From positions 1 through 64,000 of the forward strand of contig OMYP01000008.1 in assembly GCA_900315345.1 (NCBI GenBank): a stretch of 64,000 nt of DNA. The letters are read 5' to 3'. Source of the DNA: an uncultured Selenomonadales bacterium. Lineage in GTDB: Bacteria > Bacillota > Negativicutes > Acidaminococcales > Acidaminococcaceae. The notes under the pieces are model-generated. The model was not told the origin of the DNA, ran no database searches, and saw only the letters and a program-made list of their open reading frames with translations. This document shows positions 1 to 10,508 of the stretch, in pieces; the stretch's first letter is position 1, and every line of letters begins with the position of its first letter. Both the position numbers and the translations under genes were made by a program.

Positions 1-79
1 CGAACACAGCAGTTAAGCTCTCACGCGTCGAAAGTACTGGGCTGGAAGCGGCCTGGGAGGATAGATTGTTGCCGGTCAG
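1..79 (+). rRNA. rrf: 5S ribosomal RNA, 3' part (5' end outside window)
   Basis: The first bases carry the highly conserved 5S segment CGAACACAGCAGTTAAGCTC, followed by the GAAAGTACTGG and GGGAGGATAG blocks typical of loop D/E and helix V in Firmicute 5S rRNA. The 5' half of the gene lies before the window. The mature 3' end is estimated at about base 79, just before an intrinsic terminator, so this is the end of an rRNA operon. No tRNA follows. Confidence 0.93.
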
Positions 80-84
80 GACAA

Positions 85-115
85 AGCCCCCGCACTAACT
101 GTGCGGGGGCTTTTT
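85..115 (+). terminator. Intrinsic terminator of the rRNA operon
   Basis: An 11-bp perfect stem (AGCCCCCGCAC pairing with GTGCGGGGGCT) closes a 5-nt loop (TAACT) and is followed by a run of five T. It directly follows the 5S rRNA, as expected for an rrn operon end. Confidence 0.95.
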
Positions 116-275
116 GTGATGTCTATGTTGGTTATAAAATAATGAATATCCTATAGACTATCCGATTGTTGCTGTTTGTCTTTAAAAAAATTTATTGCTA
201 CTTTGTTCTTAATTTAATTGCTGATTCTGACTTGTCGAAACATATAACCTGGATTGAAAATAAATCTGGAAAATG

Positions 276-1307
276 TCAGTCGTTGTGATGCTCTGCGTAG
301 AATTCATTATAATCTTTCAGCATATACTGAAGCAGTGACGGAGTATCCAGTCCGTAGGGGCAACGGCTCTTGCAAAGATCGCAGTGAACGCATTCATCTA
401 TTTTTTGCATTTTTGCATGCCATTCATCTGACATAAACCGGCGATAGGGGGAACGGCGCAATAGCATTGCCATCCGGGCTGCCTGAGGAATGTCAATGCC
501 GACGGTACAGGGCAGGCAATAGCCACAGCTTCTGCAGAAGTTACCCGATAATTCTTTACGGTCTCTGGTAATGATTTCTTTTAATTCATCGTTCATCTGT
601 TGATTAATTTCAGTCAGTTTCAACCATTGATCCAGTTCCCAGTCGTGCTGGATACCCCAGATAGGAACCACATTATCATATTCCTGCATAAATGCATAGC
701 AGGCAGCGGCGTTGTTCAGCATGCCGCCGGACAGCCCTTTCATGGCTATAAATCCCATATCATGCGCTTTACATTCTTTAACTAGTTCAATATCTTTATT
801 TGTTGCCAGATAACAGAATGGAAACTGTAGTGTCTCGAAATAGCCGGAATCAATGGCCTGATGGGCGACTTTTAACCGATGGTTTGTAATACCGATATGG
901 CGGATATAACCTTTCTTTTTTGCGTCCAGCGCTGCGGCATAAGAACCCTTTTCATCATTAGGATCAGGCATAACTGCCGGGTTATGGAACTGGAAAATAT
1001 CGATATAGTCTGTTCTCAGCCGTTTCAGTGATGTCTCAATATGTTCCGTAACGGTTGCATAATCTGTTCCGCCACTCTTAGTGGAAATAACGATATTCTG
1101 CCGAACGTCATGGAGGGCTTCACCGATTTTTTCTTCGCTGTCTGTGTAGGCATTGGCAGTATCATAATAATTGATACCGCTGTCATATGCTTTGCGTAAT
1201 AATTCACGGGCTGCCTCATGTGAAATACGCTGGATCGGCAGACAGCCCATTGCTGTCTTGGTTACCCAAAGACCGGTTTTCCCTAATTTAATCTTTTTGA
1301 TTTCCAT
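276..1307 (-). CDS. Aldo/keto reductase with C-terminal 4Fe-4S ferredoxin domain
   Basis: NAD(P)H-dependent oxidoreductase of the ferredoxin-containing aldo/keto reductase group, 343 aa, cytosolic. The AKR catalytic tetrad is visible: D49 and Y54 in YYDTANAY, K77 in STKSGG and H108 in FQFHNP. The C-terminus carries two cysteine clusters, C258/C261/C264/C267 and C306/C309/C312/C316 (the last followed by PYGL), which suggests two 4Fe-4S clusters as in bacterial ferredoxin domains. The substrate cannot be told from the sequence. It is monocistronic and faces the 5S operon. A good ribosome site (AGGAGGGG) lies just upstream of the ATG. Complete, with nothing missing. Confidence 0.9.
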   Translation of the reverse strand: MEIKKIKLGKTGLWVTKTAMGCLPIQRISHEAARELLRKAYDSGINYYDTANAYTDSEEKIGEALHDVRQNIVISTKSGGTDYATVTEHIETSLKRLRTDYIDIFQFHNPAVMPDPNDEKGSYAAALDAKKKGYIRHIGITNHRLKVAHQAIDSGYFETLQFPFCYLATNKDIELVKECKAHDMGFIAMKGLSGGMLNNAAACYAFMQEYDNVVPIWGIQHDWELDQWLKLTEINQQMNDELKEIITRDRKELSGNFCRSCGYCLPCTVGIDIPQAARMAMLLRRSPYRRFMSDEWHAKMQKIDECVHCDLCKSRCPYGLDTPSLLQYMLKDYNEFYAEHHND

Positions 1308-1531
1308 CTGTTCCCCTCCTGTAAAAATTTCAAGACCTGATATAAATTGATACTACGGTAGATATTTAACTTAATTACTAATATTATATACGATAATAAA
1401 TCTTTTGGATAGACCTGTCTGTCATGATAAATATGTAAATTGTGATTTGTTCAACTGGCGGGCCCAGAAAGGCAGTTTAGGAAACCTCCGTATTTAGTCT
1501 TAACAAAACAGATTGAAATACAATAAATAGA

Positions 1532-1560
1532 TTGTCATGAAACGGAAAATATAGTATAAT
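1532..1560 (+). promoter_or_regulatory. Sigma-A-type promoter of yebC
   Basis: TTGTCA at 1532-1537, a 17-bp spacer and a consensus TATAAT at 1555-1560, about 50 bases before the yebC start. The remainder of the 306-base gap between the aldo/keto reductase and yebC (1308-1613) shows only AT-rich sequence and the divergent upstream region of the reductase; I see no further gene in it. Confidence 0.75.
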
Positions 1561-1613
1561 ACAATAGTTAAATTAAAATTATCTTTTCAGGTAATGTAAT
1601 TGGAGGAATTAGT

Positions 1614-2357
1614 ATGTCCGGACATTCTAAATGGGCAAATATCAAACACAAAAAGGGCAAAGCGGACGCTGCCAGAGGAAAAATTACAACTAAAATCGGA
1701 CGGGAAATCACTATCGCAGTTCAGATGGGCGGTCCTGATCCGGTTGGCAATATGCGCCTGAAACTGGCGCTGGCAAAGGCGAAAGCCAACAATATCCCGA
1801 AGGATAATATCAAACGTGCTATAGCCAAAGGCGCCGGTGAAGCAAACGGTGCGAAATACGAGGAAATTACATATGAAGGTTACGGACCGGCCGGTGTGGC
1901 GATCATGCTGGATGTTCTGACCGATAACCGGAACCGCGCGGCAGCGGATATCCGTCATGCTTTCAGCAAACACGGCGGAAATATGGGTGAAACCGGATCC
2001 GTTGGCTGGATGTTCAAGCGTAAAGGTATTTTTACGATTGACAAAGAAGCCGGCTATGATGAAGATGAAGTCATGATGATCGCACTGGATGCCGGTGCGG
2101 AAGACATGAAATCCATGGAAGACAGCTTCGAAATCGTGACACAGCCGGAAGACTATGATGCGGTGGAAAAAGCGCTGGCCGATAACAATATAGAAACAGT
2201 CATGTCGGAAATTACCATGGTTCCGGATACGATGGTTCAGCTGTCTGAGGAAGATGCTGAAAAGGTACGGAAAACCATTGACATGTTTGACGATATGGAC
2301 GACGTTCAGGAAGTCTATACCAACGCAGACTTGCCGGATGATGACGACGAGGAATAA
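1614..2357 (+). CDS. yebC: YebC/PmpR family translation/transcription factor
   Basis: 247 aa, full length. It begins with the family hallmark MSGHSKWANIKHKKG and contains the FKRKG and TDNRNR segments. YebC-family proteins were described as DNA-binding regulators; more recent work ties members to ribosomes and relief of stalling at proline stretches, so the precise role here is open. The C-terminus is strongly acidic (DLPDDDDEE). Preceded by GGAGGAATTAGT, with its own promoter at 1532-1560 and terminator at 2366-2393, so transcribed alone. It sits just upstream of ruvC, a common yebC-ruvCAB arrangement in bacteria. Confidence 0.95.
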   Translation: MSGHSKWANIKHKKGKADAARGKITTKIGREITIAVQMGGPDPVGNMRLKLALAKAKANNIPKDNIKRAIAKGAGEANGAKYEEITYEGYGPAGVAIMLDVLTDNRNRAAADIRHAFSKHGGNMGETGSVGWMFKRKGIFTIDKEAGYDEDEVMMIALDAGAEDMKSMEDSFEIVTQPEDYDAVEKALADNNIETVMSEITMVPDTMVQLSEEDAEKVRKTIDMFDDMDDVQEVYTNADLPDDDDEE

Positions 2358-2365
2358 AAAAGAGG

Positions 2366-2393
2366 GGCAGGCTTCTCAGGGGCCTGCCTTTTT
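2366..2393 (+). terminator. Intrinsic terminator after yebC
   Basis: GGCAGGC pairs with GCCTGCC across a 9-nt loop, followed by a T run (2389-2393). It starts 8 bases after the yebC stop codon. Confidence 0.88.
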
Positions 2394-2511
2394 ATATATA
2401 CGGAATCGCTGTAAACGCTTTTGATTCTTGCGGTAAGCCTGCAATGATATTAAAATAAATGTATTAATCGTTTTTCAACAGGATAAGCGATGTAGGCGTT
2501 GTTTCACAAAT

Positions 2512-2540
2512 TTGCCATTGAAGTCGGGTATAATTATAAT
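2512..2540 (+). promoter_or_regulatory. Sigma-A-type promoter of the ruvCAB cluster
   Basis: TTGCCA at 2512-2517, 17-bp spacer, TATAAT at 2535-2540 (a second TATAAT overlaps at 2529-2534). It lies 33 bases before the ruvC ATG. Confidence 0.7.
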
Positions 2541-2572
2541 GACGAGAATTAGGATGGCCGGAGGATGAGTGA

Positions 2573-3121
2573 ATGCTGGCTTTGGGAATTGATCCGGGAA
2601 CCGCAATCTGCGGATACGGGATCGTGGAAATGAAAGGAAGCGTGCTGCGGCCGGTGTTTTACGGTTCAATCCTGACAGATAAGGACTGGAACCCGGAGGA
2701 ACGGCTTAAACGGATCCATCAGGATGTGTCTGATATTATCCGGCATTTCCATCCGGATTTTATGTCTGTAGAAAAGCTGTATTTTAACCGGAATGTCAAT
2801 ACGGCTATTCCGGTGGCACAGGCAAGAGGCGTAGTGTTGCTGGCGGCTGCCCAGGAGAGTTTGCCTGTGTTGGAGTTTACGCCCATGCAGATAAAGAAAT
2901 CCGTTACGGGGACGGGGACAGCAGAAAAAGGGCAGGTTATCTTTATGGTACAGCGACTGTTGGGAATACGGGAAAAAATCGATCCCGACGATACGGCCGA
3001 CGCTCTGGCGGCAGCCATATGCGGGCTGAACCAGGCGCGGATTTTGCAGTTGCAGGTAAAAGGCGGTCCCCGGATCGGCGAATTATTGGAAGCCCAGCGT
3101 AACCCTCTGAGTAAAAGATAA
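2573..3121 (+). CDS. ruvC: Holliday junction resolvase RuvC
   Basis: 182-aa endonuclease that nicks Holliday junctions symmetrically in the RuvABC resolvasome. The N-terminal LALGIDPGT strand supplies D7; E67 in SVEKLYF and D140/D143 in DPDDTADALA complete the acidic metal site of the RNase H-like fold. Length matches the family. First gene of ruvC-ruvA-ruvB, with its own promoter just upstream. RuvABC drives branch migration and junction resolution in recombinational repair. Confidence 0.96.
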   Translation: MLALGIDPGTAICGYGIVEMKGSVLRPVFYGSILTDKDWNPEERLKRIHQDVSDIIRHFHPDFMSVEKLYFNRNVNTAIPVAQARGVVLLAAAQESLPVLEFTPMQIKKSVTGTGTAEKGQVIFMVQRLLGIREKIDPDDTADALAAAICGLNQARILQLQVKGGPRIGELLEAQRNPLSKR

Positions 3122-3184
3122 GCGGCCTGCATGGCGTGGCTGTAAGGCTTGCAGGTCTGTAAAAGTTGTTTTGGAGCGTGCATT

Positions 3185-3796
3185 ATGATTGGTTCAATCA
3201 AAGGAACTGTGGCTTATCAAGCTGCGGAATACTGCCTGGTGGAAACGGCAGGAGGTGTAGGTTACCGTGTATTTATGCCGGTTTCCCAGCTTCGGGCGCT
3301 TTCCGTGGGGCAGTCTGTCAGGGTGCTTACCTATACTGCAGTGCGGGAAGACGCCATCCAGCTGTACGGTTTTATGACCCAGCAGTATTACGACCTGTTT
3401 ACACTGTTGCTGAGCGTCAGCGGCGTGGGGCCTAAAGGAGCGCTGGGAATTTTGGGAGCTGCAAAGCCGGAAGATTTTTATCTGGCAGTACAGAGCAGGG
3501 ATCTGAAAATGCTGACAAAGCTGCCGGGAATCGGTAAAAAGACGGCAGAACGAATGGTCCTTGAACTGAAAGATAAAATCGGTACGCTGGAAAGTGCAGA
3601 AAACGACAGGGAATTTGCAGAAGCGGTAAACGGAAATTCTGATTCGGCAGCAGTCAACGAAGCGATGGCGGCATTGTCTGCACTGGGATATTCCAATTCT
3701 GAAATACTTCCGGTGCTGCGCAAGATTCCGGATTACGGTACCTTAAAACGGGATGAGCTGATCCGAAAGGCTCTGCAGATTTTTGCTAAGAAGTAA
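3185..3796 (+). CDS. ruvA: Holliday junction branch migration protein RuvA
   Basis: 203 aa, identical in length to E. coli RuvA. The start is ATG 3185 (MIGSIKG), preceded by TTGGAGCG; a longer reading from 3149 would add 12 unrelated residues. Domains in order: OB fold (about 1-65), tandem helix-hairpin-helix motifs (LLSVSGVGPKGAL and LTKLPGIGKKTAERM) that contact junction DNA, and the C-terminal domain III (about 155-203) that binds RuvB. Lies between ruvC and ruvB. Confidence 0.96.
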   Translation: MIGSIKGTVAYQAAEYCLVETAGGVGYRVFMPVSQLRALSVGQSVRVLTYTAVREDAIQLYGFMTQQYYDLFTLLLSVSGVGPKGALGILGAAKPEDFYLAVQSRDLKMLTKLPGIGKKTAERMVLELKDKIGTLESAENDREFAEAVNGNSDSAAVNEAMAALSALGYSNSEILPVLRKIPDYGTLKRDELIRKALQIFAKK

Positions 3797-3814
3797 GATA
3801 AAGGGGACAATGCC

Positions 3815-4858
3815 ATGGATTTTGATGACCGTCTGGTAACATCGGAAAAAACGGATTCCGATGTGGAACAGTACAGCCTGCGCCCCCGGACGTTAGACGA
3901 ATATATCGGGCAGGACAAAGTCAAACAGAATATTTCGGTTTTTATTGAAGCGGCGCTGAAGCGTAACGAAGCGCTGGATCATGTGCTGCTGTTCGGGCCT
4001 CCGGGTCTTGGAAAGACAACTCTGGCCAATATTATAGCCAATGAACTCCATGTAAACATGCGTGTTACATCGGGACCGGCTATTATGCGGCAGGGGGATC
4101 TGGCCGCTATTCTGAGCACTTTGGCAGAAGGCGAGGTTCTGTTTATTGATGAGATTCACCGTCTGCCTAAGGCGGTGGAAGAAATTTTGTATTCTGCCAT
4201 GGAAGATTATCAACTGGATATTGTGATTGGCAAAGGACCGGGCGCACAGAATGTTCGGCTTCCTCTTCCTAAATTTACGCTGATCGGTGCGACGACCCGG
4301 CTGGGATCCCTGGCGGCACCTCTCCGTGACCGGTTTGGCGTGCAATGCCGTCTGGAATTTTACCGCCCGGAACAGTTGCGTATCATTGTAAACAAGTCGG
4401 CGGAAAAGCTGGATGTGCGGATGACTCCGGAAGGGGCGCTGGAAATTGCCCGCCGCTCCCGGGGAACTCCCCGGGTGGCCAACCGTTTGCTGAAACGGGT
4501 GCGTGATTTTGCCCAGGTGGCCGGACAGGAAATTATTGACCAGAATCTGGCAGATCAGGCCCTTTCCCGTCTGGAAGTAGACCGATACGGTCTGGATCAG
4601 AATGACCGCCGGATTTTGAATACTATCGTGAAAACTTTCGGAGGCGGACCGGTAGGCGTAGATACCATTGCAGCGGCGGTTAGCGAAGAATCTGGAACAA
4701 TCGAAGACGTAGTTGAACCGTATCTGATGCAGCTGGGTCTGCTGCAGCGGACGCCTCGCGGTCGCGTAGCTACCAGGGAAACCTACCGGTATCTGGGAAT
4801 TCCCTATCCGGAAGAGGACGGGGGAAAACGAAAGGTGGAGCAACCGTCTCTTCTATAA
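3815..4858 (+). CDS. ruvB: Holliday junction branch migration helicase RuvB
   Basis: 347-aa AAA+ motor. Walker A is GPPGLGKTT, Walker [10 protein letters not shown], sensor 1 GATTRLGSL, and the arginine-finger segment LRDRFG is present. A C-terminal winged helix follows ([13 protein letters not shown]). The 18-base gap from ruvA and a good ribosome site indicate co-transcription. Complete. Confidence 0.97.
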   Translation: MDFDDRLVTSEKTDSDVEQYSLRPRTLDEYIGQDKVKQNISVFIEAALKRNEALDHVLLFGPPGLGKTTLANIIANELHVNMRVTSGPAIMRQGDLAAILSTLAEGEVLFIDEIHRLPKAVEEILYSAMEDYQLDIVIGKGPGAQNVRLPLPKFTLIGATTRLGSLAAPLRDRFGVQCRLEFYRPEQLRIIVNKSAEKLDVRMTPEGALEIARRSRGTPRVANRLLKRVRDFAQVAGQEIIDQNLADQALSRLEVDRYGLDQNDRRILNTIVKTFGGGPVGVDTIAAAVSEESGTIEDVVEPYLMQLGLLQRTPRGRVATRETYRYLGIPYPEEDGGKRKVEQPSLL

Positions 4859-4923
4859 AGAAGACATGCGAAACAATATTTTTTATTACTTATAATTTTT
4901 GATGGAGCCGACCTGCAAGGGCG

Positions 4924-5643
4924 GTGGATTTGGAAAGCAAAATGAAACTGTTATTACATGCGTGCTGCGGACCTTGTGCCTGTTATCCGTCACAATTACT
5001 GGCAGACGAGGGAACCGATTTTACTCTGCTGTACTACAACCCCAATATTCATCCTTATAAAGAGTTTAAGCGCCGGTTGTCTGCTTTGCGGGAGCTTGCG
5101 GAAAAGCAGGATTACAAACTGATTATTGATAAGACATATCCTTTGGAGGATTGTGTGAAGGGGATGTTGGAGGAACCCACGGTACGGTGCGCATTCTGCT
5201 ACCGTATGCGGATGCGTTACGTGGCAAAGTTTGCAGCCGATCATGGTTTTACTGCTTTTTCCAGTACATTACTGTACAGCCCCTACCAGAAGCATGAACT
5301 TATTAAACAGGTCGCCGAAGCGGCTGCGGCAGAGTTCGGCGTGGATTTCTATTACCGGGACTGGCGGCCTTATTATCAGGCAGGAGTAGATCTGAGCCTG
5401 GAGCTTGGCCTATACCGGCAGCCATACTGTGGCTGCGTATTCAGTGAAAGGGACCGGTATATGGAATGGAAAAAGAACGGTAAAGATATAAAAGAAAGTT
5501 CAACCTGCGTGATTAAGCCGGGCACAGAAGATAAAATACTGAAGGCAGCCGGTGATGACAGTTCCTCAGGAAAAACTGCATATGTCCGTATAACGAAAAA
5601 AATTATCCAGCTGCAAAAGCAGGATTCGATTTTGTATAAGTAA
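4924..5643 (+). CDS. queH: Epoxyqueuosine reductase QueH
   Basis: Metal-dependent reductase converting epoxyqueuosine to queuosine in tRNA, the non-cobalamin alternative to QueG. The N-terminal LLLHACCGPCACYP motif and later CAFCYRMR and YCGCVFSE cysteine motifs fit the QueH (former DUF208) iron-sulfur/metal site. 239 aa if GTG 4924 is the start, 233 aa from ATG 4942; the conserved region starts right after the ATG, so the ATG is an equally good choice. The last ~40 residues (basic) extend past the conserved domain. Functionally linked to queA and tgt a few kb downstream. Confidence 0.9.
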   Translation: MDLESKMKLLLHACCGPCACYPSQLLADEGTDFTLLYYNPNIHPYKEFKRRLSALRELAEKQDYKLIIDKTYPLEDCVKGMLEEPTVRCAFCYRMRMRYVAKFAADHGFTAFSSTLLYSPYQKHELIKQVAEAAAAEFGVDFYYRDWRPYYQAGVDLSLELGLYRQPYCGCVFSERDRYMEWKKNGKDIKESSTCVIKPGTEDKILKAAGDDSSSGKTAYVRITKKIIQLQKQDSILYK

Positions 5644-5659
5644 GTGCGATATAAGAGAG

Positions 5660-7027
5660 ATGGACATGATTTTGAAAAACAGTTTTTGGAGGCAGTGCTT
5701 CCGGGTCTGTGTAATTTTAATAGCCTTGTACAGTTCTGCTTTTGCGCAGGCATCAGCAGACTTTGATGTTGGTTTGGTTAATTCGCAGTTTTCTGCGGAA
5801 ATTGTTGTTGCAGGATCCCTTACAGCTACGGAACCGGACGGCACTAAAACCCTAATAGAAAAAGGAAAATATTTTGTGTCCGTCAATCAGGACGGAAAAA
5901 TTTCGCTCGCGGACCAGCAGCTAAGCAGCGGTACGGTTTTGGCTTACGCTGAATCGGAAGACAAAGATTCGGAGGTAACCGGAGGGGACCGCGGGCATAA
6001 ATATTTTACGGTTAACCGGCAGGATTACAGAGGCGTGCTGAAGCTTTATGTAACCGGTGAAGGCAAAAGCCTTACAATCGTGAACCAGGTTCCGCTGGAA
6101 TATTATGTAAATTCTGTACTGGGACCAAAATCTTCCCCTATTTGGCCTGATGAAGCCATTAAAGCCCAGGCAATTGCGGTAAGGAGCCTTGCCTGGTATT
6201 ATACGCAGTATCCGGAATCAGGGCTGTTTTCAGTCAGAGCCGTAAATCCGGAAACATTTTATGGCGGTATCCGGAATGAAAATAAAAATATTACGGAAGT
6301 TGCTGCTAAAACAGCAGGTCAGGTCTTGTATTATAATGGTAAGCCGGCTATGACATATTCCTGCGAAAGCAGTGGAGGAATGACGGTAGGTTCCCTGGAA
6401 GCATTGGGAAAAGCAATTCCGTATTTGCAGCCGGTTGAGGATTACGACGGGGATTGTCCCAACGCAACATGGGAAAAAAGAATTCCGGTTGCGACTATCA
6501 GCCGTATTTTGGAACAAAACGGGCATAAGATTGGAAGACTCCGCAGCTATCGCCTGTCTGACAGCAGTAAGCCCAGTACCAGGGATAGACATCCCAGCGG
6601 CCGGGTCAAGCTCATTTACTGGCAGGGGGAAACGGGGGGCGTGACCATGGACGGAAAAGAATTCGCAGATATGCTGGCTTTGAGCAGCACCTGCTTTGAT
6701 GCTTTCATCGTGGATCCGGTACCTGACAAGCTAGACGTGCCAATCGAAAATGGTTACGGTATCGAGATTGGGAAAAAGGAAATCCCCATTGAAATCAAAG
6801 GTCGGGAAAAAAGTTCCTGGCAATCTGCTATTCCCGGATTTCATTTTCTGAATGGAACAAAGGATGAAACGGTTTTGTTTAAAGGCAAAGGTATAGGAAG
6901 CGGCATAGGTCTTTCCAAGTGGGGCGCGAAAGGAATGGCCGACAACGCGCCGGAACAGTCGGCCGACTATTACAAAACGATCTTACAGCATTATTATCCC
7001 GGAACGTATCTGGTTTCGGTTTATTAA
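5660..7027 (+). CDS. SpoIID/LytB-domain protein, exported
   Basis: 455 aa. N-terminal signal peptide (hydrophobic residues about 15-30, ending AFAQASA). The SpoIID/LytB core is recognisable from YYVNSVLGPKSSPIWPDEA through AIAVRSLAWYY, SCESSGG and the C-terminal KGIGSGIGLSKWGAKGMA motif. In spore formers SpoIID is a lytic transglycosylase acting during engulfment; in non-sporulating relatives homologues are thought to act in peptidoglycan remodelling. No sporulation genes accompany it here. It follows queH by 16 bases and may be co-transcribed. The exact role is not deducible. Confidence 0.85.
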   Translation: MDMILKNSFWRQCFRVCVILIALYSSAFAQASADFDVGLVNSQFSAEIVVAGSLTATEPDGTKTLIEKGKYFVSVNQDGKISLADQQLSSGTVLAYAESEDKDSEVTGGDRGHKYFTVNRQDYRGVLKLYVTGEGKSLTIVNQVPLEYYVNSVLGPKSSPIWPDEAIKAQAIAVRSLAWYYTQYPESGLFSVRAVNPETFYGGIRNENKNITEVAAKTAGQVLYYNGKPAMTYSCESSGGMTVGSLEALGKAIPYLQPVEDYDGDCPNATWEKRIPVATISRILEQNGHKIGRLRSYRLSDSSKPSTRDRHPSGRVKLIYWQGETGGVTMDGKEFADMLALSSTCFDAFIVDPVPDKLDVPIENGYGIEIGKKEIPIEIKGREKSSWQSAIPGFHFLNGTKDETVLFKGKGIGSGIGLSKWGAKGMADNAPEQSADYYKTILQHYYPGTYLVSVY

Positions 7028-7174
7028 AAATCAGCGTTCTGCCGGTCTGTGACTTTACTGACGATTTGAAGGAAAAGCTTCATTTTTTCAAATTGATCCA
7101 GTCGGCGATCTCTGAATAAGATTTTTTGAATGTGAAATAGTTATTTATTTAGGTTATGAAAGAAGTTACAACAT

Positions 7175-8224
7175 ATGAAAGTTACCGATTTTGATTATGA
7201 ACTGCCAAAAGAACTGATTGCACAGCATCCCATGGAACCCAGGGATCACAGCCGGCTGTTGGTAGTAGATAAAAATACCGGGGAACTGGAACACCGGCAT
7301 TTTTATGATTTGCCTCAGTATCTGCAGCCCGGGGACCTGCTGGTCTTTAACGATACACGTGTGATTCCGGCCCGTCTGTATGGATTTAAGGACACCGGGG
7401 CCCATGTGGAAGTGTTTTTGCTCACAAGGTTAAATATTACAGACTGGGAAGTGCTGGTGCGTCCCGGGAAAAAGCTTCAGGTTGGGGCGCATATAAAATT
7501 TTCGGAAGAACTGTCAGGGACAATTATAGATCATACGGACTTTGGAGGCAGGATCATACGCTTTGAGTTTACCGGGGTGTTTGAAGAAATCCTGGACCGT
7601 CTGGGCGAAGTCCCTCTGCCGCCCTATATTACGGAAAAACTGGAAGATAAGGAACGGTATCAGACTGTATATAACCGGGATCCCGGTTCCGCTGCAGCAC
7701 CTACAGCCGGCCTTCATTTTACAAAAGAATTGTTGCAGAAAATTAAGGACATGGGTTGCGAAGAAGTGTTTGTGACCCTGAATGTGGGGCTGGGCACATT
7801 CCGTCCCGTAACGGAAGAAAATATAGAAGACCATCCCATGCATAAAGAGCTTTATACTGTGACGCCGGAAGCAGCGGCTGCCATTAACAAAGCCAAAGCG
7901 GAAGGCAGGCGCATTGTGGCAGTTGGGACTACCGCGGTGCGAACTTTGGAATCTGCCGGCGCTACGGGGGAAGTGAAAGCCGGAAGCAAATGGACGCAGA
8001 TATATATTTATCCCGGCTTCCAGTGGCATATTGTGGACGCGCTGGTAACCAATTTCCATTTGCCTCAGAGTACGCTCCTGATGCTGGTTTCTTCCCTGTC
8101 TTCCCGGGAAGTGATGCTTCGTACTTATGCGGAAGCTGTAAAAGAAAAATACAGGTTTTTCTCCTTTGGGGACGCCATGTTTATTACTACGTTAAGCCAT
8201 CATGGTAGAAACAGTTCTGATTAA
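7175..8224 (+). CDS. queA: S-adenosylmethionine:tRNA ribosyltransferase-isomerase QueA
   Basis: Transfers and isomerises the ribosyl moiety of SAM to 7-aminomethyl-7-deazaguanine in tRNA, forming epoxyqueuosine. 349 aa, typical length. Family motifs: DYELPKELIAQHP, LLVFNDTRVIPARL, GSAAAPTAGLHFT, GLGTFRPV, TNFHLPQSTLLMLVS. Start ATG 7175 follows GAAAGAAG. It forms a two-gene unit with tgt (12-base gap). Confidence 0.97.
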   Translation: MKVTDFDYELPKELIAQHPMEPRDHSRLLVVDKNTGELEHRHFYDLPQYLQPGDLLVFNDTRVIPARLYGFKDTGAHVEVFLLTRLNITDWEVLVRPGKKLQVGAHIKFSEELSGTIIDHTDFGGRIIRFEFTGVFEEILDRLGEVPLPPYITEKLEDKERYQTVYNRDPGSAAAPTAGLHFTKELLQKIKDMGCEEVFVTLNVGLGTFRPVTEENIEDHPMHKELYTVTPEAAAAINKAKAEGRRIVAVGTTAVRTLESAGATGEVKAGSKWTQIYIYPGFQWHIVDALVTNFHLPQSTLLMLVSSLSSREVMLRTYAEAVKEKYRFFSFGDAMFITTLSHHGRNSSD

Positions 8225-9373
<1,149 letters not shown>

Positions 9374-9493
9374 GGAAACGAATTAATCAATGCTTCCTTA
9401 AATTAATTGAGACAAATTCCTGAAATTCTGCTATAATATTTATGCTGTTTTTATTATCGGCATCTTATTGTTAACATTGCCGGGAGGTGTTTT

Positions 9494-9778
9494 ATGAACG
9501 ATATAATCTTCATCGCTAATACTTTTTTGCCTTTTGTTATTATGGCGGCGATTTTTTATTTTATGCTGTGGCGGCCCCAGAAGCAGGATCAGAAAAAGCG
9601 GAAAGAATTTCTGGATTCCCTGAAAAGGGGCGATAAGATCATTACTATTGGCGGCATGTATGGCACACTGACAAAGGTGGGGCCGCAAAAAGTAACGGTA
9701 AAACTGGCAGAAGGAATGGAAATTGATTTTGCCAGGACGGCGATCGGTACCTATCAGGATACGGAGAAAACTGCGTAA
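9494..9778 (+). CDS. yajC: Preprotein translocase subunit YajC
   Basis: 94 aa, one transmembrane helix (about residues 12-28) followed by a charged cytosolic domain with RPQKQDQKKRKEF and GDKIITIGGMYGTL, the family signature. YajC associates with SecDF at the translocon. Preceded by CGGGAGGTG. A possible promoter (TTGAGA at 9407, TATAAT at 9432-9437, slightly long spacing) lies upstream, preceded by an inverted repeat (TTAAGGAA/TTCCTTAA). Confidence 0.94.
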   Translation: MNDIIFIANTFLPFVIMAAIFYFMLWRPQKQDQKKRKEFLDSLKRGDKIITIGGMYGTLTKVGPQKVTVKLAEGMEIDFARTAIGTYQDTEKTA

Positions 9779-9796
9779 TTAAAAGGATTTTGGATA

Positions 9797-10378
9797 ATGG
9801 ATATTGCGGAGGAAAAACAGGCAGTTCGTCGTGAACTGAAAGAGACCGTCGCCGCGTTCTCTCGGGAGTATGTCAGGGAAATCAGCGAGTCTGTCTGTGA
9901 GAAGGTGTTGCACAGCAGGGAGTTTGCCGACGCCAGTGTCATTTTTGGCTATCTGTCATTTCAAAATGAGGTTTCGGTTGACCGGATCCTGCTGGAAGCA
10001 TTGCGGGCCGGTAAAACCGTAACAGTGCCGCTGATTGTTTCACGTACGGAAATGCAGGCTGCGGTTTTGGAATCATTGGAAAACCTTCCGTTGGACCGGT
10101 ATGGGATCCGCACGGTGCCGGAACCGGCTGAAATTATATCGCCGGAGAGCATCGATCTTATCCTGGTGCCGGGAGCAGGCTTTACGGTCTCCGGCTGCCG
10201 GATGGGAAGAGGCGCCGGGTATTATGACCGCTTTTTGGAAAAGGCGAAGGGATTTACTCTGGGTATCACCTGCGACCGGTTGCTGCGGGAACAGCTGCCG
10301 GCAGATTCCCATGACCGGAACGTGGATGCACTGGTTACAGAAACCAGATTTGTTCACTGTATTGATACCAATACTTAA
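9797..10378 (+). CDS. 5-formyltetrahydrofolate cyclo-ligase
   Basis: 193 aa; ATP-dependent conversion of 5-formyl-THF to 5,10-methenyl-THF in one-carbon metabolism. The family signature is the near C-terminal RMGRGAGYYDRFL loop, together with DLILVPGAGF and an N-terminal basic helix (KQAVRRELK). Lies 18 bases after yajC, so probably co-transcribed; its placement between yajC and secD is incidental to protein export. Confidence 0.92.
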   Translation: MDIAEEKQAVRRELKETVAAFSREYVREISESVCEKVLHSREFADASVIFGYLSFQNEVSVDRILLEALRAGKTVTVPLIVSRTEMQAAVLESLENLPLDRYGIRTVPEPAEIISPESIDLILVPGAGFTVSGCRMGRGAGYYDRFLEKAKGFTLGITCDRLLREQLPADSHDRNVDALVTETRFVHCIDTNT

Positions 10379-10441
10379 GTGTGAAACTGTCGGGATGAGC
10401 AAACACACTCCTGATTTTTCTATATTGATTTATAGCTCAAA

Positions 10442-10462
10442 AATTGTATTTGGCATACAATT
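10442..10462. promoter_or_regulatory. Perfect 8-bp inverted repeat upstream of secD (possible operator)
   Basis: AATTGTAT and ATACAATT flank a 5-base centre (TTGGC). The repeat lies just before a TATAAA (10465-10470) and 47 bases before the secD start. It looks like a dimeric repressor site, for example of GntR type, but no regulator is identified. Confidence 0.4.
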
Positions 10463-10508
10463 GATATAAAATGTTACAACAGTAACGGATGAAAGGGGTA
10501 AAGTAATT

